DNA of 64,000 nt from Marsupella aquatica (Eukaryota; Marchantiophyta): the NCBI GenBank assembly GCA_973895155.1, contig OZ316897.1, forward strand, positions 5,518,001 to 5,582,000, written 5' to 3'. The notes beneath the pieces were generated by a model. That model had not been told where the DNA came from. It made no database searches and saw nothing but the letters and a program-made list of their open reading frames with translations. Shown here piece after piece: positions 47,086 through 57,338 of this stretch (position 1 is its first letter; the number at the start of each line of letters is the position of its first letter). A program made the translations under genes and the position numbers.

Positions 47086-50000
47086 ATGGCATGGAATGTT
47101 TCAGGACTTTCCATAGAAACAGCAATTGGAGGGGAACCTTTGTTTGAGAATTTTGACATCTTGCTTTTCACGGAGACTTGGGAATATGAGGGAAATGCTC
47201 TACCTAGCATTAAAGGCTTTACTTGCATACAATCCATCTTCAATGAGAAGAAGACCACACGGGGAAGAGGGTTTGGAGGCATTGCTGTCTACACCAAGAA
47301 TCAACTTCAACACATCACCTCTATTGAACATGAAGATCCCAGCAAGCAGTTCATGGTGGTGAGACTTCATACCAGAGGTACTCCATCATTTCTGATTGTC
47401 ACCTACTTTGCTCCCCTTAATATGAATGTCTATAAGATGGGAATTGCTGATGCACATTATCCATTTCATAGGTTAATCCAAGTCATTCATGATATATCAC
47501 CACTAGGGGAGACATGGATAGTGGGGGACTTTAATGCCAGGGTATCTAATGAACAATTTACTGAAAGTGAGGACTTAGGAACTTTACCTTGGTCATCATG
47601 TAGTGAAGAGATACCTTGGGTGAGAGAGGCTCTTGACACCAGAACAAATGACATGACACGTCACTTTTTGCATTTGGGGGCTTCTTGTAATCTAAGAATA
47701 TTGAATGGGCTTGAGAGATTTCCCCAATCATCTGGTTACACTTTTAGATCTAAACAAGGATGTAGTACCATTGATTACCTTCTTGCCTCACCTACCTCTG
47801 CCACTAGAGTGGTTGACTTTCAAATACTTGATCAACAACCAGAGTCTTCACACTTGCCTTTGTTGTTCCATCTTGACCTGACCACAATCCCAAACAAAGT
47901 GCATAGAAAGCCAGTACCCAAACCTCTGTTTCTAGACCCTGATAGAGAAGTCATCTTCAAAGCCAACTTTGAACATCTTCTCCATACCCTGGATGATCAG
48001 ATTGAGCTCTCAGAAGTCATAGCACAAGCAGCAGCCTCTACTTTCTCCACCAAACCCCCTAGAAAGCAAAACATGAAGGCTTGGTTTGACGAGGATTGTG
48101 CTAGAGCAAGGATGCAAGCAAGATCACATTCAGGGGAAAAGAGACTTTTGGCATTCACTATGTACAAGAACTTCATCAAACACAAGAAGAGGTGCTTCTT
48201 GAAGAGTCATCAACAATCACTATGTGAGGAGTTCATCAAACATCCAAAACGTTTTTGGGAGAGAATGCAATCAGGCAAGACTACTCCCCCCTTGGATCAC
48301 CAGGACCTGGTAACCTATGTCACATCCTTGTATTTCTTTCCAGATGCTAGTGGCATGCCTATGCCCCTTGGGGACACCATTCAGTTTACAGAGAGGGAGG
48401 TGAAGGTGCATCTTTCCCACATGCAACATGGGAAAGCTAAAGATCTGTTGGGCCTGAACTTGGAGCTTCTTTTGTGGGGAGGACCCTCTTTACTAACAAA
48501 CTTGGTGCATGAGCTGAATCAAGCAATGGTTTTAGGTTTACCTAAAGCTTGGATGACCAGAAGAGTGGTGCCTATCTTCAAGGCAGGCAACAAGGACGAT
48601 GTGCACAACTACAGAACCATCATGGTAGGCAATACTTTTGCTAAAGTTTTGGGAGGACTACTTGAAGCCAGATTAAGCTCTTGGTTGGAGAGTGAGATGA
48701 AAAGGGCACCTTCACAAGCAGGTTTTAGGAGAGAATTCAGCACTATGGATCACATTCTCTGCTTGAGGGTGTTGTGTGAAAAGGCCAAATCTCCACATAA
48801 ACCATTATTTTGCTTGTTTGTGGACTTCTCCAAGGCCTTTGACAAAGTTTCCCGATCCAAGCTTTGGGATAGGATGGTGGAGTTGGAAGTGCCTGAAGAG
48901 CTCAGGTTGGCTGTTTCTAAATTGTACCAAGAAGTGCGCATCAAACTTTCAAAGGAAACCTCTGAAGAAATCTGGAGCACTCTTGGGGTGATCCAAGGTT
49001 GTCCTCTCTCACCAACTCTCTTTGGCATCTTCATTGATCAGCTACACAACATTTTGGAGGAGCATGGTGGAGTTGGCACTCAATTGGGTAGGTTTGTCCT
49101 CCAACTTCTTATATTTGCAGATGATGTGGTCCTACTTGCTCATGCTCAAGAAGCTTTGCAAAGACATCTCAATGCCTTGGAGGAGTTTTGTCAAGCAACA
49201 GGGATGGTAGTCAACCTCAAGAAGACCAAGTGTTTGGGCATTGGCACACGACAAAATCCAGAGCTCTACTTCCAAGGGAATCTGGTGGAATTTGTGAGGA
49301 CCTACAAATACCTTGGGGTGGAGTTCTCTCAAAACTTGAGTTGGGCCTCATGTGTAAAATCTAGGGCTGCCAATGGGTACAGAGCTTTTTATGCATTCAT
49401 GAACAAATGCAAAAGAGCTGGTCTACACACTTGGAGGTTAAGGAAACATCTCTTTGGAGCTTTGGTGAAACCAGTCATTCTTTATGGAGCACCAATTTGG
49501 GGAGCAGGTGTGTCTAAATCTGGGTGGCAACAGATTGAGGGGCTGCAAAAGCTATTTCTTGAGATGGAGCTTGGGATCAAGTCACAAACCCCATATACAC
49601 TTACACTTGCAGAGGCAGGCTTGTTTCCTTTGGAGGTGGAGGCACTCTTCCACACACTCAAATACATCATGCGTGTAAGAGAGTTGGAGGAAAACAGATT
49701 TCCTTTTCATGCCTTGCGCTCATCTTCAGCTAAAGGGTGGTATGCAGATGTGTGCAGGTGGGCCCATGCTTGGGATTTTCCTGAACATGAATGGCCAACA
49801 CACCCAACCAAGCTAAGAGCAAAACTTGAGCAAAAGGCTTTGCACAAACTTTGGCATGAACCTAGCCCACGACAACAATACTACATGAGAGATGTGAACC
49901 CCATGAAGAAATATCGAGAACAAGAATACTTATCTAGCACTATCTCAGTACAACTTAGACAACTTATTGCTCAGTATAGACTAAGCTCACACCACCTTGA

Positions 50001-50280
50001 AGTAGAACAAGGGAGATGGAAGGATATTGACAGGAAAAAGAGGGTTTGTCAACTATGTGATAGCTCTAGTATAGAGAATGAATATCATGTATTCATTGCT
50101 TGCAAGTTTTATGAGGGGGTTAGGATGGCATCTCAAATCTTGGTGAAAGATTTGTATGCATTGTTTGGTCTGCCCCCTCAGCAACTTGGAAGATATATCT
50201 TTGCGGTGGATAGGGAAAGGAGAATAGGTTTGGAAAATCTTTCAGGGCTCTCTAGGTCCATAGTTTCTTTGAGGACATAG
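47086..50280 (+). CDS. LINE ORF2 protein: APE endonuclease, reverse transcriptase, zinc knuckle, intact (1,064 aa)
   Basis: The product nicks target DNA and copies element RNA by target-primed reverse transcription. Visible residues: endonuclease Asn4, Glu30, Asp148 and Asn150 (GDFN), Asp230 (STIDY) and His256 (SSH). RT has VDFSKAFD, QGCPLSPTLF and FADD at residues 677-680. The C-terminal knuckle is Cys988, Cys991, His1001 and Cys1006 (CX2CX9HX4C). I chose the ATG at 47086 because it begins the endonuclease core; a TTG three codons upstream is in frame. It is in phase with ORF1. There are no stops or frameshifts, and the endonuclease has SSH where SDH is more common. Confidence 0.92.
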   Translation: MAWNVSGLSIETAIGGEPLFENFDILLFTETWEYEGNALPSIKGFTCIQSIFNEKKTTRGRGFGGIAVYTKNQLQHITSIEHEDPSKQFMVVRLHTRGTPSFLIVTYFAPLNMNVYKMGIADAHYPFHRLIQVIHDISPLGETWIVGDFNARVSNEQFTESEDLGTLPWSSCSEEIPWVREALDTRTNDMTRHFLHLGASCNLRILNGLERFPQSSGYTFRSKQGCSTIDYLLASPTSATRVVDFQILDQQPESSHLPLLFHLDLTTIPNKVHRKPVPKPLFLDPDREVIFKANFEHLLHTLDDQIELSEVIAQAAASTFSTKPPRKQNMKAWFDEDCARARMQARSHSGEKRLLAFTMYKNFIKHKKRCFLKSHQQSLCEEFIKHPKRFWERMQSGKTTPPLDHQDLVTYVTSLYFFPDASGMPMPLGDTIQFTEREVKVHLSHMQHGKAKDLLGLNLELLLWGGPSLLTNLVHELNQAMVLGLPKAWMTRRVVPIFKAGNKDDVHNYRTIMVGNTFAKVLGGLLEARLSSWLESEMKRAPSQAGFRREFSTMDHILCLRVLCEKAKSPHKPLFCLFVDFSKAFDKVSRSKLWDRMVELEVPEELRLAVSKLYQEVRIKLSKETSEEIWSTLGVIQGCPLSPTLFGIFIDQLHNILEEHGGVGTQLGRFVLQLLIFADDVVLLAHAQEALQRHLNALEEFCQATGMVVNLKKTKCLGIGTRQNPELYFQGNLVEFVRTYKYLGVEFSQNLSWASCVKSRAANGYRAFYAFMNKCKRAGLHTWRLRKHLFGALVKPVILYGAPIWGAGVSKSGWQQIEGLQKLFLEMELGIKSQTPYTLTLAEAGLFPLEVEALFHTLKYIMRVRELEENRFPFHALRSSSAKGWYADVCRWAHAWDFPEHEWPTHPTKLRAKLEQKALHKLWHEPSPRQQYYMRDVNPMKKYREQEYLSSTISVQLRQLIAQYRLSSHHLEVEQGRWKDIDRKKRVCQLCDSSSIENEYHVFIACKFYEGVRMASQILVKDLYALFGLPPQQLGRYIFAVDRERRIGLENLSGLSRSIVSLRT

Positions 50281-50350
50281 TTGTCCTCTTCTGAGCAATC
50301 TCTTTTGGTTGCTCTTTTCTTTGATTGCATTGTACTTTACTTTTTGTGGC

Positions 50351-50380
50351 AGCTCCTTTGACTTTCATGGTCCCGGAGCT
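50351..50380 (+). promoter_or_regulatory. LINE 3' UTR stem-loop
   Basis: AGCTCC (50351-50356) can pair with GGAGCT (50375-50380) around an 18-nt loop, about 12 bp before the tail. The same pair is present at most 3' ends in the window. In stringent LINEs such a hairpin is the RT recognition site; that role here is inference. Confidence 0.5.
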
Positions 50381-50411
50381 TATAATACATTAAAATAAAA
50401 AAATTAAAAAA

Positions 50412-53400
50412 ATTGCTGTCTACACCAAGAATCAACTTCAACACATCACCTCTATTGAGCATGAAGATCCCAGCAAGCAGTTCATGGTGGTGAGACTTCA
50501 TACCAGAGGTACTCCATCATTTCTGATTGTCACCTACTTTGCTCCCCTTAATATGAATGTCTATAAGATGGGAATTGCTGATGCACATTATCCATTTCAT
50601 AGGTTAATCCAAGTCATTCATGATATATCACCACTAGGGGAGACATGGATAGTGGGGGACTTTAATGCCAGGGTATCTAATGAACAATTTACTGAAAGTG
50701 AGGACTTAGGAACTTTACCTTGGTCATCATGTAGTGAAGAGCTACCTTGGGTGAGAGAGGCTCTTGACACCAGAACAAATGACATGACACGTCACTTTTT
50801 GCATTTGGGAGCTTCTTGTAATCTAAGAATATTGAATGGGCTTGAGAGATTTCCCCAATCATCTGGTTACACTTTTAGATCTAAACAAGGATGTAGTACC
50901 ATTGATTACCTTCTTGCCTCACCTACCTCTGCCACTAGAGTGGTTGACTTTCAAATACTTGATCAACAACCAGAGTCTTCACACTTGCCTTTGTTGTTCC
51001 ATCTTGACCTGACCACAATCCCAAACAAAGTGCATAGAAAGCCAGTACCCAAACCTCTGTTTCTAGACCCTGATAGAGAAGTCATCTTCAAAGCCAACTT
51101 TGAACATCTTCTCCATACCCTGGATGATCAGATTGAGCTCTCAGAAGTCATAGCACAAGCAGCAGCCTCTACTTTCTCCACCAAACCCCCTAGAAAGCAA
51201 AACATGAAGGCTTGGTTTGACGAGGATTGTGCTAGAGCAAGGATGCAAGCAAGATCACATTCAGGGGAAAAGAGACTTTTGGCATTCACTATGTACAAGA
51301 ACTTCATCAAACACAAGAAGAGGTGCTTCTTGAAGAGTCATCAACAATCACTATGTGAGGAGTTCATCAAACATCCAAAACGTTTTTGGGAGAGAATGCA
51401 ATCAGGCAAGACTACTCCCCCCTTGGATCACCAGGACCTGGTAACCTATGTCACATCCTTGTATTTCTTTCCAGATGCTAGTGGCATGCCTTTGCCCCTT
51501 GGGGACACCATTCAGTTTACAGAGAGGGAGGTGAAGGTGCATCTTTCCCACATGCAACATGGGAAAGCTAAAGATCTGTTGGGCCTGAACTTGGAGCTTC
51601 TTTTGTGGGGAGGACCCTCTTTACTAACAAACTTGGTGCATGAGCTGAATCAAGCAATGGCTTTAGGTTTACCTAAAGCTTGGATGACCAGAAGAGTGGT
51701 GCCTATCTTCAAGGCAGGCAACAAGGACGATGTGCACAACTACAGAACCATCATGGTAGGCAATACTTTTGCTAAAGTTTTGGGAGGACTACTTGAAGCC
51801 AGATTAAGCTCTTGGTTGGAGAGTGAGATGAAAAGGGCACCTTCACAAGCAGGTTTTAGGAGAGAATTCAGCACTATGGATCACATTCTCTGCTTGAGGG
51901 TGTTGTGTGAAAAGGCCAAATCTCCACATAAACCATTATTTTGCTTGTTTGTGGACTTCTCCAAGGCCTTTGACAAAGTTTCCCGATCCAAGCTTTGGGA
52001 TAGGATGGTGGAGTTGGAAGTGCCTGAAGAGCTCAGGTTGGCTGTTTCTAAATTGTACCAAGAAGTGCGCATCAAACTTTCAAAGGAAACCTCTGAAGAA
52101 ATCTGGAGCACTCTTGGGGTGATCCAAGGTTGTCCTCTCTCACCAACTCTCTTTGGCATCTTCATTGATCAGCTACACAACATTTTGGAGGAGCATGGTG
52201 GAGTTGGCACTCAATTGGGTAGGTTTGTCCTCCAACTTCTTATATTTGCAGATGATGTGGTCCTACTTGCTCATGCTCAAGAAGCTTTGCAAAGACATCT
52301 CAATGCCTTGGAGGAGTTTTGTCAAGCAACAGGGATGGTAGTCAACCTCAAGAAGACCAAGTGTTTGGGCATTGGCACACGACAAAATCCAGAGCTCTAC
52401 TTCCAAGGGAATCTGGTGGAATTTGTGAGGACCTACAAATACCTTGGGGTGGAGTTCTCTCAAAACTTGAGTTGGGCCTCATGTGTAAAATCTAGGGCTG
52501 CCAATGGGTACAGAGCTTTTTATGCATTCATGAACAAATGCAAAAGAGCTGGTCTACACACTTGGAGGTTAAGGAAACATCTCTTTGGAGCTTTGGTGAA
52601 ACCAGTCATTCTTTATGGAGCACCAATTTGGGGAGCAGGTGTGTCTAAATCTGGGTGGCAACAGATTGAGGGGCTGCAAAAGCTATTTCTTGAGATGGAG
52701 CTTGGGATCAAGTCACAAACCCCATATACACTTACACTTGCAGAGGCAGGCTTGTTTCCTTTGGAGGTGGAGGCACTCTTCCACACACTCAAATACATCA
52801 TGCGTGTAAGAGAGTTGGAGGAAAACAGATTTCCTTTTCATGCCTTGCGCTCATCTTCAGCTAAAGGGTGGTATGCAGATGTGTGCAGGTGGGCCCATGC
52901 TTGCACACCCAACCAAGCTAAGAGCAAAACTTGAGCAAAAGGCTTTGCACAAACTTTGGCATGAACCTAGCCCACGACAACAATACTACATGAGAGATGT
53001 GAACCCCATGAAGAAATATCGAGAACAAGAATACTTATCTAGCACTATCTCAGTACAACTTAGACAACTTATTGCTCAGTATAGACTAAGCTCACACCAC
53101 CTTGAAGTAGAACAAGGGAGATGGAAGGATATTGACAGGAAAAAGAGGGTTTGTCAACTATGTGATAGCTCTAGTATAGAGAATAAATATCATGTATTCA
53201 TTGCTTGCAAGTTTTATGAGGGGGTTAGGATGGCATCTCAAATCTTGGTGAAAGATTTGTATGCATTGTTTGGTCTGCCCCCTCAGCAACTTGGAAGATA
53301 TATCTTTGCGGTGGATAGGGAAAGGAGAATAGGTTTGGAAAATATTTCAGGGCTCTCTAGGTCCATAGTTTCTTTGAGGACATAGTTGTCCTCTTCTGAG

Positions 53401-53514
53401 CAATCTCTTTTGGTTGCTCTTTTCTTTGATTGCATTGTACTTTACTTTTTGTGGCAGCTCCTTTGACTTTCATGGTCCCGGAGCTTATAATACATTACCA
53501 TTACCATTACCATT
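50412..53514 (+). mobile_element. LINE copy 7, 5'-truncated
   Basis: Starts in the endonuclease domain directly after the A-rich end of copy 6b and ends in a (CATTAC)n tail at about 53514, where gypsy-2 RNase H resumes on the minus strand. It carries a 26-bp deletion in ORF2. Confidence 0.9.
50413..53385 (+). pseudogene. LINE ORF2, copy 7, 5'-truncated with 26-bp deletion
   Basis: ORF2 from about residue 65 (the first ATG in frame is at 50484). Endonuclease C-terminal motifs and RT (FADD) are intact to 52903. There a 26-bp deletion shifts the frame and gives a stop at 52934. The original frame is recovered in the stretch ending 53385, which includes the zinc knuckle. One residue near the knuckle is changed (Glu to Lys). 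Confidence 0.9.
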
Positions 53515-53751
53515 ATCAGGTAATCTTTCTCTTGGCGAAGTGATGACTTAGCTCCCCACAACTCTCTCTTAATCTATGGGTACCACCTCTGTCGCTCTGT
53601 AAAAATCTTCGCCCCAAAATGTGTAGCAAACCGTCGGCCTTCTTCATCATCCTGTCCAACAGCCCATCCAGCAGCTGTGGGACTCGAATCAACTGTGACA
53701 ATGATTGGCCTCCCGCAAGTATAGTCCAACGGTCGTAGTACAGGCGGGCTC
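53515..53751 (-). pseudogene. gypsy-2 RNase H, first part
   Basis: On the minus strand this encodes RPLDYTCGRPIIVTVDSS and GWAVGQDDEEGRR, the start of RNase H with its catalytic Asp, and continues to the LINE copy 7 tail at 53514. The frame is clean over most of the segment. A MITE separates it from the RT on the right. Confidence 0.85.
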
Positions 53752-54108
53752 GGTGGAAAGCAAGATTGAGGGGTACCAAAAAAGGATCTCCAATGCTCCA
53801 CCAAAAAGGACCTGAGACTCCTTTGAATGCAATAAATAGGGGGGTGTTACACTCAAGGGTTGTGATCTTATTTTGGCACATCAAAGGCTATCATTTAACC
53901 TAGATCTTTGGAAGTGTGCCCCATCTTTGAGGAAGTGTACCAAACTTTGAGGAAATGTGTCCAACTTTGAGGAAGTGTGTCCAACCTTGGAGGAAGTGTG
54001 TCAATCTTTAATTTACTCCTTGCTAATCTCCTTTTTTAATGAGGACTATGAGAGCTAATCCATAGTCCTTTTTGCACTTTTTGGTACCCCTCAATCTTGC
54101 TTTCCACC
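53752..54108. mobile_element. MITE (357 bp) with perfect ~31-bp TIR and 4-bp TSD
   Basis: Begins GGTGGAAAGCAAGATTGAGG and ends with the exact reverse complement; the match extends to about 31 bp. GCTC flanks it at 53748-53751 and 54109-54112, and removing it restores the gypsy-2 frame. The interior has no ORF. Part of it (about 53925-54010) is a minisatellite of a ~20-bp unit like TTTGAGGAAGTGTGTCCAAC. A 4-bp TSD with these ends does not match the common plant superfamilies I can name. Confidence 0.92.
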
Positions 54109-54112
54109 GCTC

Positions 54113-54284
54113 AGCAAAGCTTTCTTCAATCTTGTCATCGCCTCCGTGTGTCTCTTTGTCCAGACAAACCTGCGCCCTTTTCTCAACAACTCATACAAAG
54201 GCTCAGCGGTATGGGCAAAATGAGGAATCCAAATACGATAAATACAAGCTCTTAAAAATCTCCTAACCTCTGTAGGCGAAGTAC
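54113..54284 (-). pseudogene. gypsy-2 RT-RNase H connection
   Basis: Encodes the connection with SPTEVRRFLRA and IPHFAHTAEPLYELLRKG, leading into RNase H. It lies between the LINE fragment on the right and the MITE on the left and keeps one frame. Confidence 0.85.
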
Positions 54285-54597
54285 AATGGTAATGGTAATG
54301 GTAATGGTAATGTATTATAAGCTTCGGGACCATGAAAGTCAAAGGAGCTGCCACAAAAAGTAAAGTACAATGCAATCAAAGAAAAGAGCAACCAAAAGAG
54401 ATTGCTCAGAAGAGGACAACTATGTCCTCAAAGAAACTATGGACCTAGAGAGCCCTATGGACCTAGAGAGCCCTGAAAGATTTTCCAAACCTATTCTCCT
54501 TTCCCTATCCACCGCAAAGATATATCTTCCAAGTTGTTGAGGGGGCAGACCAAACAATGCATACAAATCTTTCACCAAGATTTGAGATGCCATCCTA
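54285..54597 (-). mobile_element. LINE copy 8, short 3' fragment, minus strand
   Basis: About 310 bp: CATTAC tail (four units), 3' UTR and the last ~55 ORF2 codons, including the duplicated 18-bp GLSRS segment. It is inserted in gypsy-2 RT. The 3' UTR stem is weakened (GAAGCT instead of GGAGCT). No clear TSD could be read. Confidence 0.9.
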
Positions 54598-55141
54598 ATT
54601 TACTAATAGCATTAACTTTTTCTACACTAGGACTTCGCCCACAAGAACCACAATGTTGTCCCACTACCATTACTTCTTTTAACCCAAATGCAGATTTCTC
54701 TCCTGAAAGCATTACTCTAGCCTCTATCATGCGCTGCAAAATTGCCTCAACATCCTGCATATGATCCCCAAAAAAATTCCTTATCCCATCCTCTCGTACC
54801 GTCTCATCTCTCTTTAGTTCCAAACATCCTTTAATAGGTATGTCATCAAGGAAGGGTCGGGTCTTGTCAGGAATAAAACGCTGCAGGATCAAATTCATGG
54901 CGTTTTGCATATGTGCTACCGAGTTTGTAGCATCTTGAGGCAAGGTACACATTTTAACTAATCCCAACGGTGTTTGCATCGTTGTTATGTCTCGGCTACA
55001 CTTAGACAACTGGAATTGATCGTACCCCGAATAAAGGTCTCCTATCGAGTAAATCGCCCTACCAGCAAACTCTTCTGCAAATTCATCTACAACCGGCCCA
55101 GTACCAACATTCCTAATTGTAACCCTATTAGGTGGTTGCAT
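54598..55141 (-). pseudogene. gypsy-2 reverse transcriptase core
   Basis: Contains VDEFAEEFAG, YSIGDLYSGYDQFQL, RDITTMQTPLG and the catalytic FLDDIPIKG box with both Asp present (near 54840). This RT type is quite different from that of gypsy-1 and resembles a lineage I associate with fungi and seed-free plants. It is cut on the left by LINE copy 8. The upstream end joins the segment at 55217-55714 through a stop. Confidence 0.85.
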
Positions 55142-55994
55142 ATCTTGGATGAACGCAATTTCCCATTTTTCTTCTTAACATGCAGTAAACCACTGATTTG
55201 AGTATGGGGCTTCAGATCACTCAAGAATCTTCGCCTTCAACTTCTCCTTAAGTAATTCCATAAGCTTTGGCATTAGTGCCCGTGGAACCGGAAGTGGTCT
55301 CAAATCCCATGGAATATGTGGTACTGTAAAAATAATCATTGGGGTTACCTCTCTCGGGTTAACACATCCAATCTCATCTAAATTAAAGGAAAAAGCTTTC
55401 CCATGTCTACTTATCATCTCTTCAAACCTCTCTTTCTCTACATCCCAAAGTAATCCATCATCTCCTACTCTAATCTGATCAAGAGTCTCTTCAGTGAACA
55501 CATGCCCAATCCCTTTTGGGTCTCTCAAGCTAGGTTCTTCTCTAGCTTTTTCAATCAACCCTCGAGCATCTAAGGGCAAAGGTACAGCTGCAGGTCTCAC
55601 CTTCTTGTCAACTGTCTTATACTTTGTGTTCACATTAATTTGACTCCCTATAAAATTGCTAATCCCTCTATACAATTCCTTTCCAATTTCGATCTCACTC
55701 ATTCCTCTTTCCATCAGTTCTAAGGTTCGCTCTACTGTTTCCCCTATCCCAAACTCATCTATATAGCCCTCTAAACACTCATCTGGTTCTATTCCTAATC
55801 TCTTATGTAATCTAGCTTCCTCTCTACATAACCCACGTACAATCCTTGTACAACACTCTCTTTTTCTAACATGGACTATAACTCTTCCAAACCCAAACCC
55901 AACAAAGGATGAAACAAAAATTTCTCTAACTCCCCTAATGTGGACGATTTTCCCGCCATGGCGCCTTGTTCAGTCGTCTCCCTATTCAAGGCGC
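55142..55994 (-). pseudogene. gypsy-2 pol segment before RT
   Basis: The 165-codon frame 55714-55217 contains the pre-RT linker with TEETLDQIRVGDDG and PWDLRPLPVPRALMPKLMELLKEKL, the usual approach to RT. Stops interrupt at 55217 and, further upstream, near 55882. An in-frame ATG near 55959 could open a separate pol frame (MAGKSSTLGELEKFLF). Overall it is a decayed linker. Confidence 0.75.
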
Positions 55995-57338
55995 CTAGTC
56001 AAAATCCTCAAACTTCCCTTCATTTTTCTTCCCTTCTCGTAGCTCTATACGATTTCTAGGATGGGCTGCTTGTACTATCGGGAATTGAATCATTTTAGAC
56101 CCATCCCTACTCCTGATCAAAGCCACATGCGTCCCATCATCTAGTACCTGTGTTGCCATCCTCATCTCAGTGATAAATGGCTGCCCTAAAATCATTTGCA
56201 TGGGAAGACTCTCATGAACAAAAACATTCATCAGTTCCACAATGTCCCCAATTCGGAGCTTAACTCCAGGACAAGCTCCCCAAAAACTATTCTTGTCTGC
56301 ACTAACAGATCTAACTCCCCACCCACTATATCGATCTACTGCCCATTGTCCCTCCTCATAAATACGCATGGAAATAATATTTACTTCTGAACCTGAATCT
56401 AATAAAGCTCTCACAGGACTCTTAATTCTATCTAACTCCACCTCACATTCACTACACCCTCGTGCCCAATGCATTTTCCTAACATCCATGGCTATCGAGC
56501 ACCAAGCTAAAGCTCTCTCTCTCTCATCTGCTCTCATAGCCTCCACCCCCACCTGCTCTTGACTCGTGGATTCTCCTCTCTCATAGCCCTCTCGTCCCCC
56601 ACTCACTTTACCCACAAAAGGCATCACTCTTTCTTCCCCTTCGTCCTCCGAGTCATAACTCCCTTCTTCTGCCAAGGTACATGCCACCCCTTGTGGCCCT
56701 TCCTTTAGGATGCGTTTTCTCTTGACCTGCGTCAAGATAACATCTTGCACATCTCTCCTCATACACCCTATTACCTCCTTGTTTGTTAGACCTCTCACTT
56801 CTTGGTTCCAAAATTTGGCACCAACCGCATTAAAGTCAACCTCCCACTCAATTTCCCTCCCTAATGGGTACCCTGGTTTCTTTCCTCCTACCTTCCCTCT
56901 CCCTTTTTGCTCTACCTTAGAACTCGTCCCTGGTTCTTCCCTCTTAATCTCCCCTGACTCTCGTTCTCTCTTTTCCCCCTCTTTACTACTAAATGATTCC
57001 CTCGAATCCCTTTGTTTCACCTCTACTATTACCTCGGAACTGTCCTTCCCTTGCTGAATAGAGTTCACAAAAACTGGTGCTTTCCAACCAGTTTCCCTCC
57101 GCAAATACTCAGCATATCTCTTCTCACTCACCTCATCAAAGTTAGACCTGGTACCACCACTCGCCTCTACTCTATCCCGTTCTGCTACATAAACCCTAGG
57201 CTCATACATCATTGCCCCAACCTTTGCCTTTCCCCTATGCTTTTCAACAAGCACCTTCATCCCTCCTTTACCAAAGTTTAATGGAACCCCTTCCCCATCG
57301 TCAAAGTATGCTAGCCTTTTCTTCCCTGGTTCCCCTAC
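55995..57338 (-). pseudogene. gypsy-2 gag C-terminus and aspartic protease
   Basis: About 447 codons without a stop. The N-terminal part (LNFGKGGMKVLVEKHRGKA) continues gag across the 57339-61989 insertion. A charged Lys/Glu-rich middle follows, then protease with LLDSGSEVNIIS (active-site Asp-Ser-Gly) and MILGQPFI. The apparent start codon at 57353 belongs to the inserted element, not to this gene. Confidence 0.85.

Larger units (their letters stand above)
45450..50411 (+). mobile_element. LINE copy 6b: full-length, both ORFs intact
   Basis: About 4.96 kb: one partial, three full and one terminal 162-bp monomer (45450-46293), intact ORF1, intact ORF2, 3' UTR with stem-loop, and an A-rich end (50393-50411) instead of CATTAC repeats. 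This is the only copy in the window with both ORFs complete and is the best candidate for an active source element. Confidence 0.9.
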
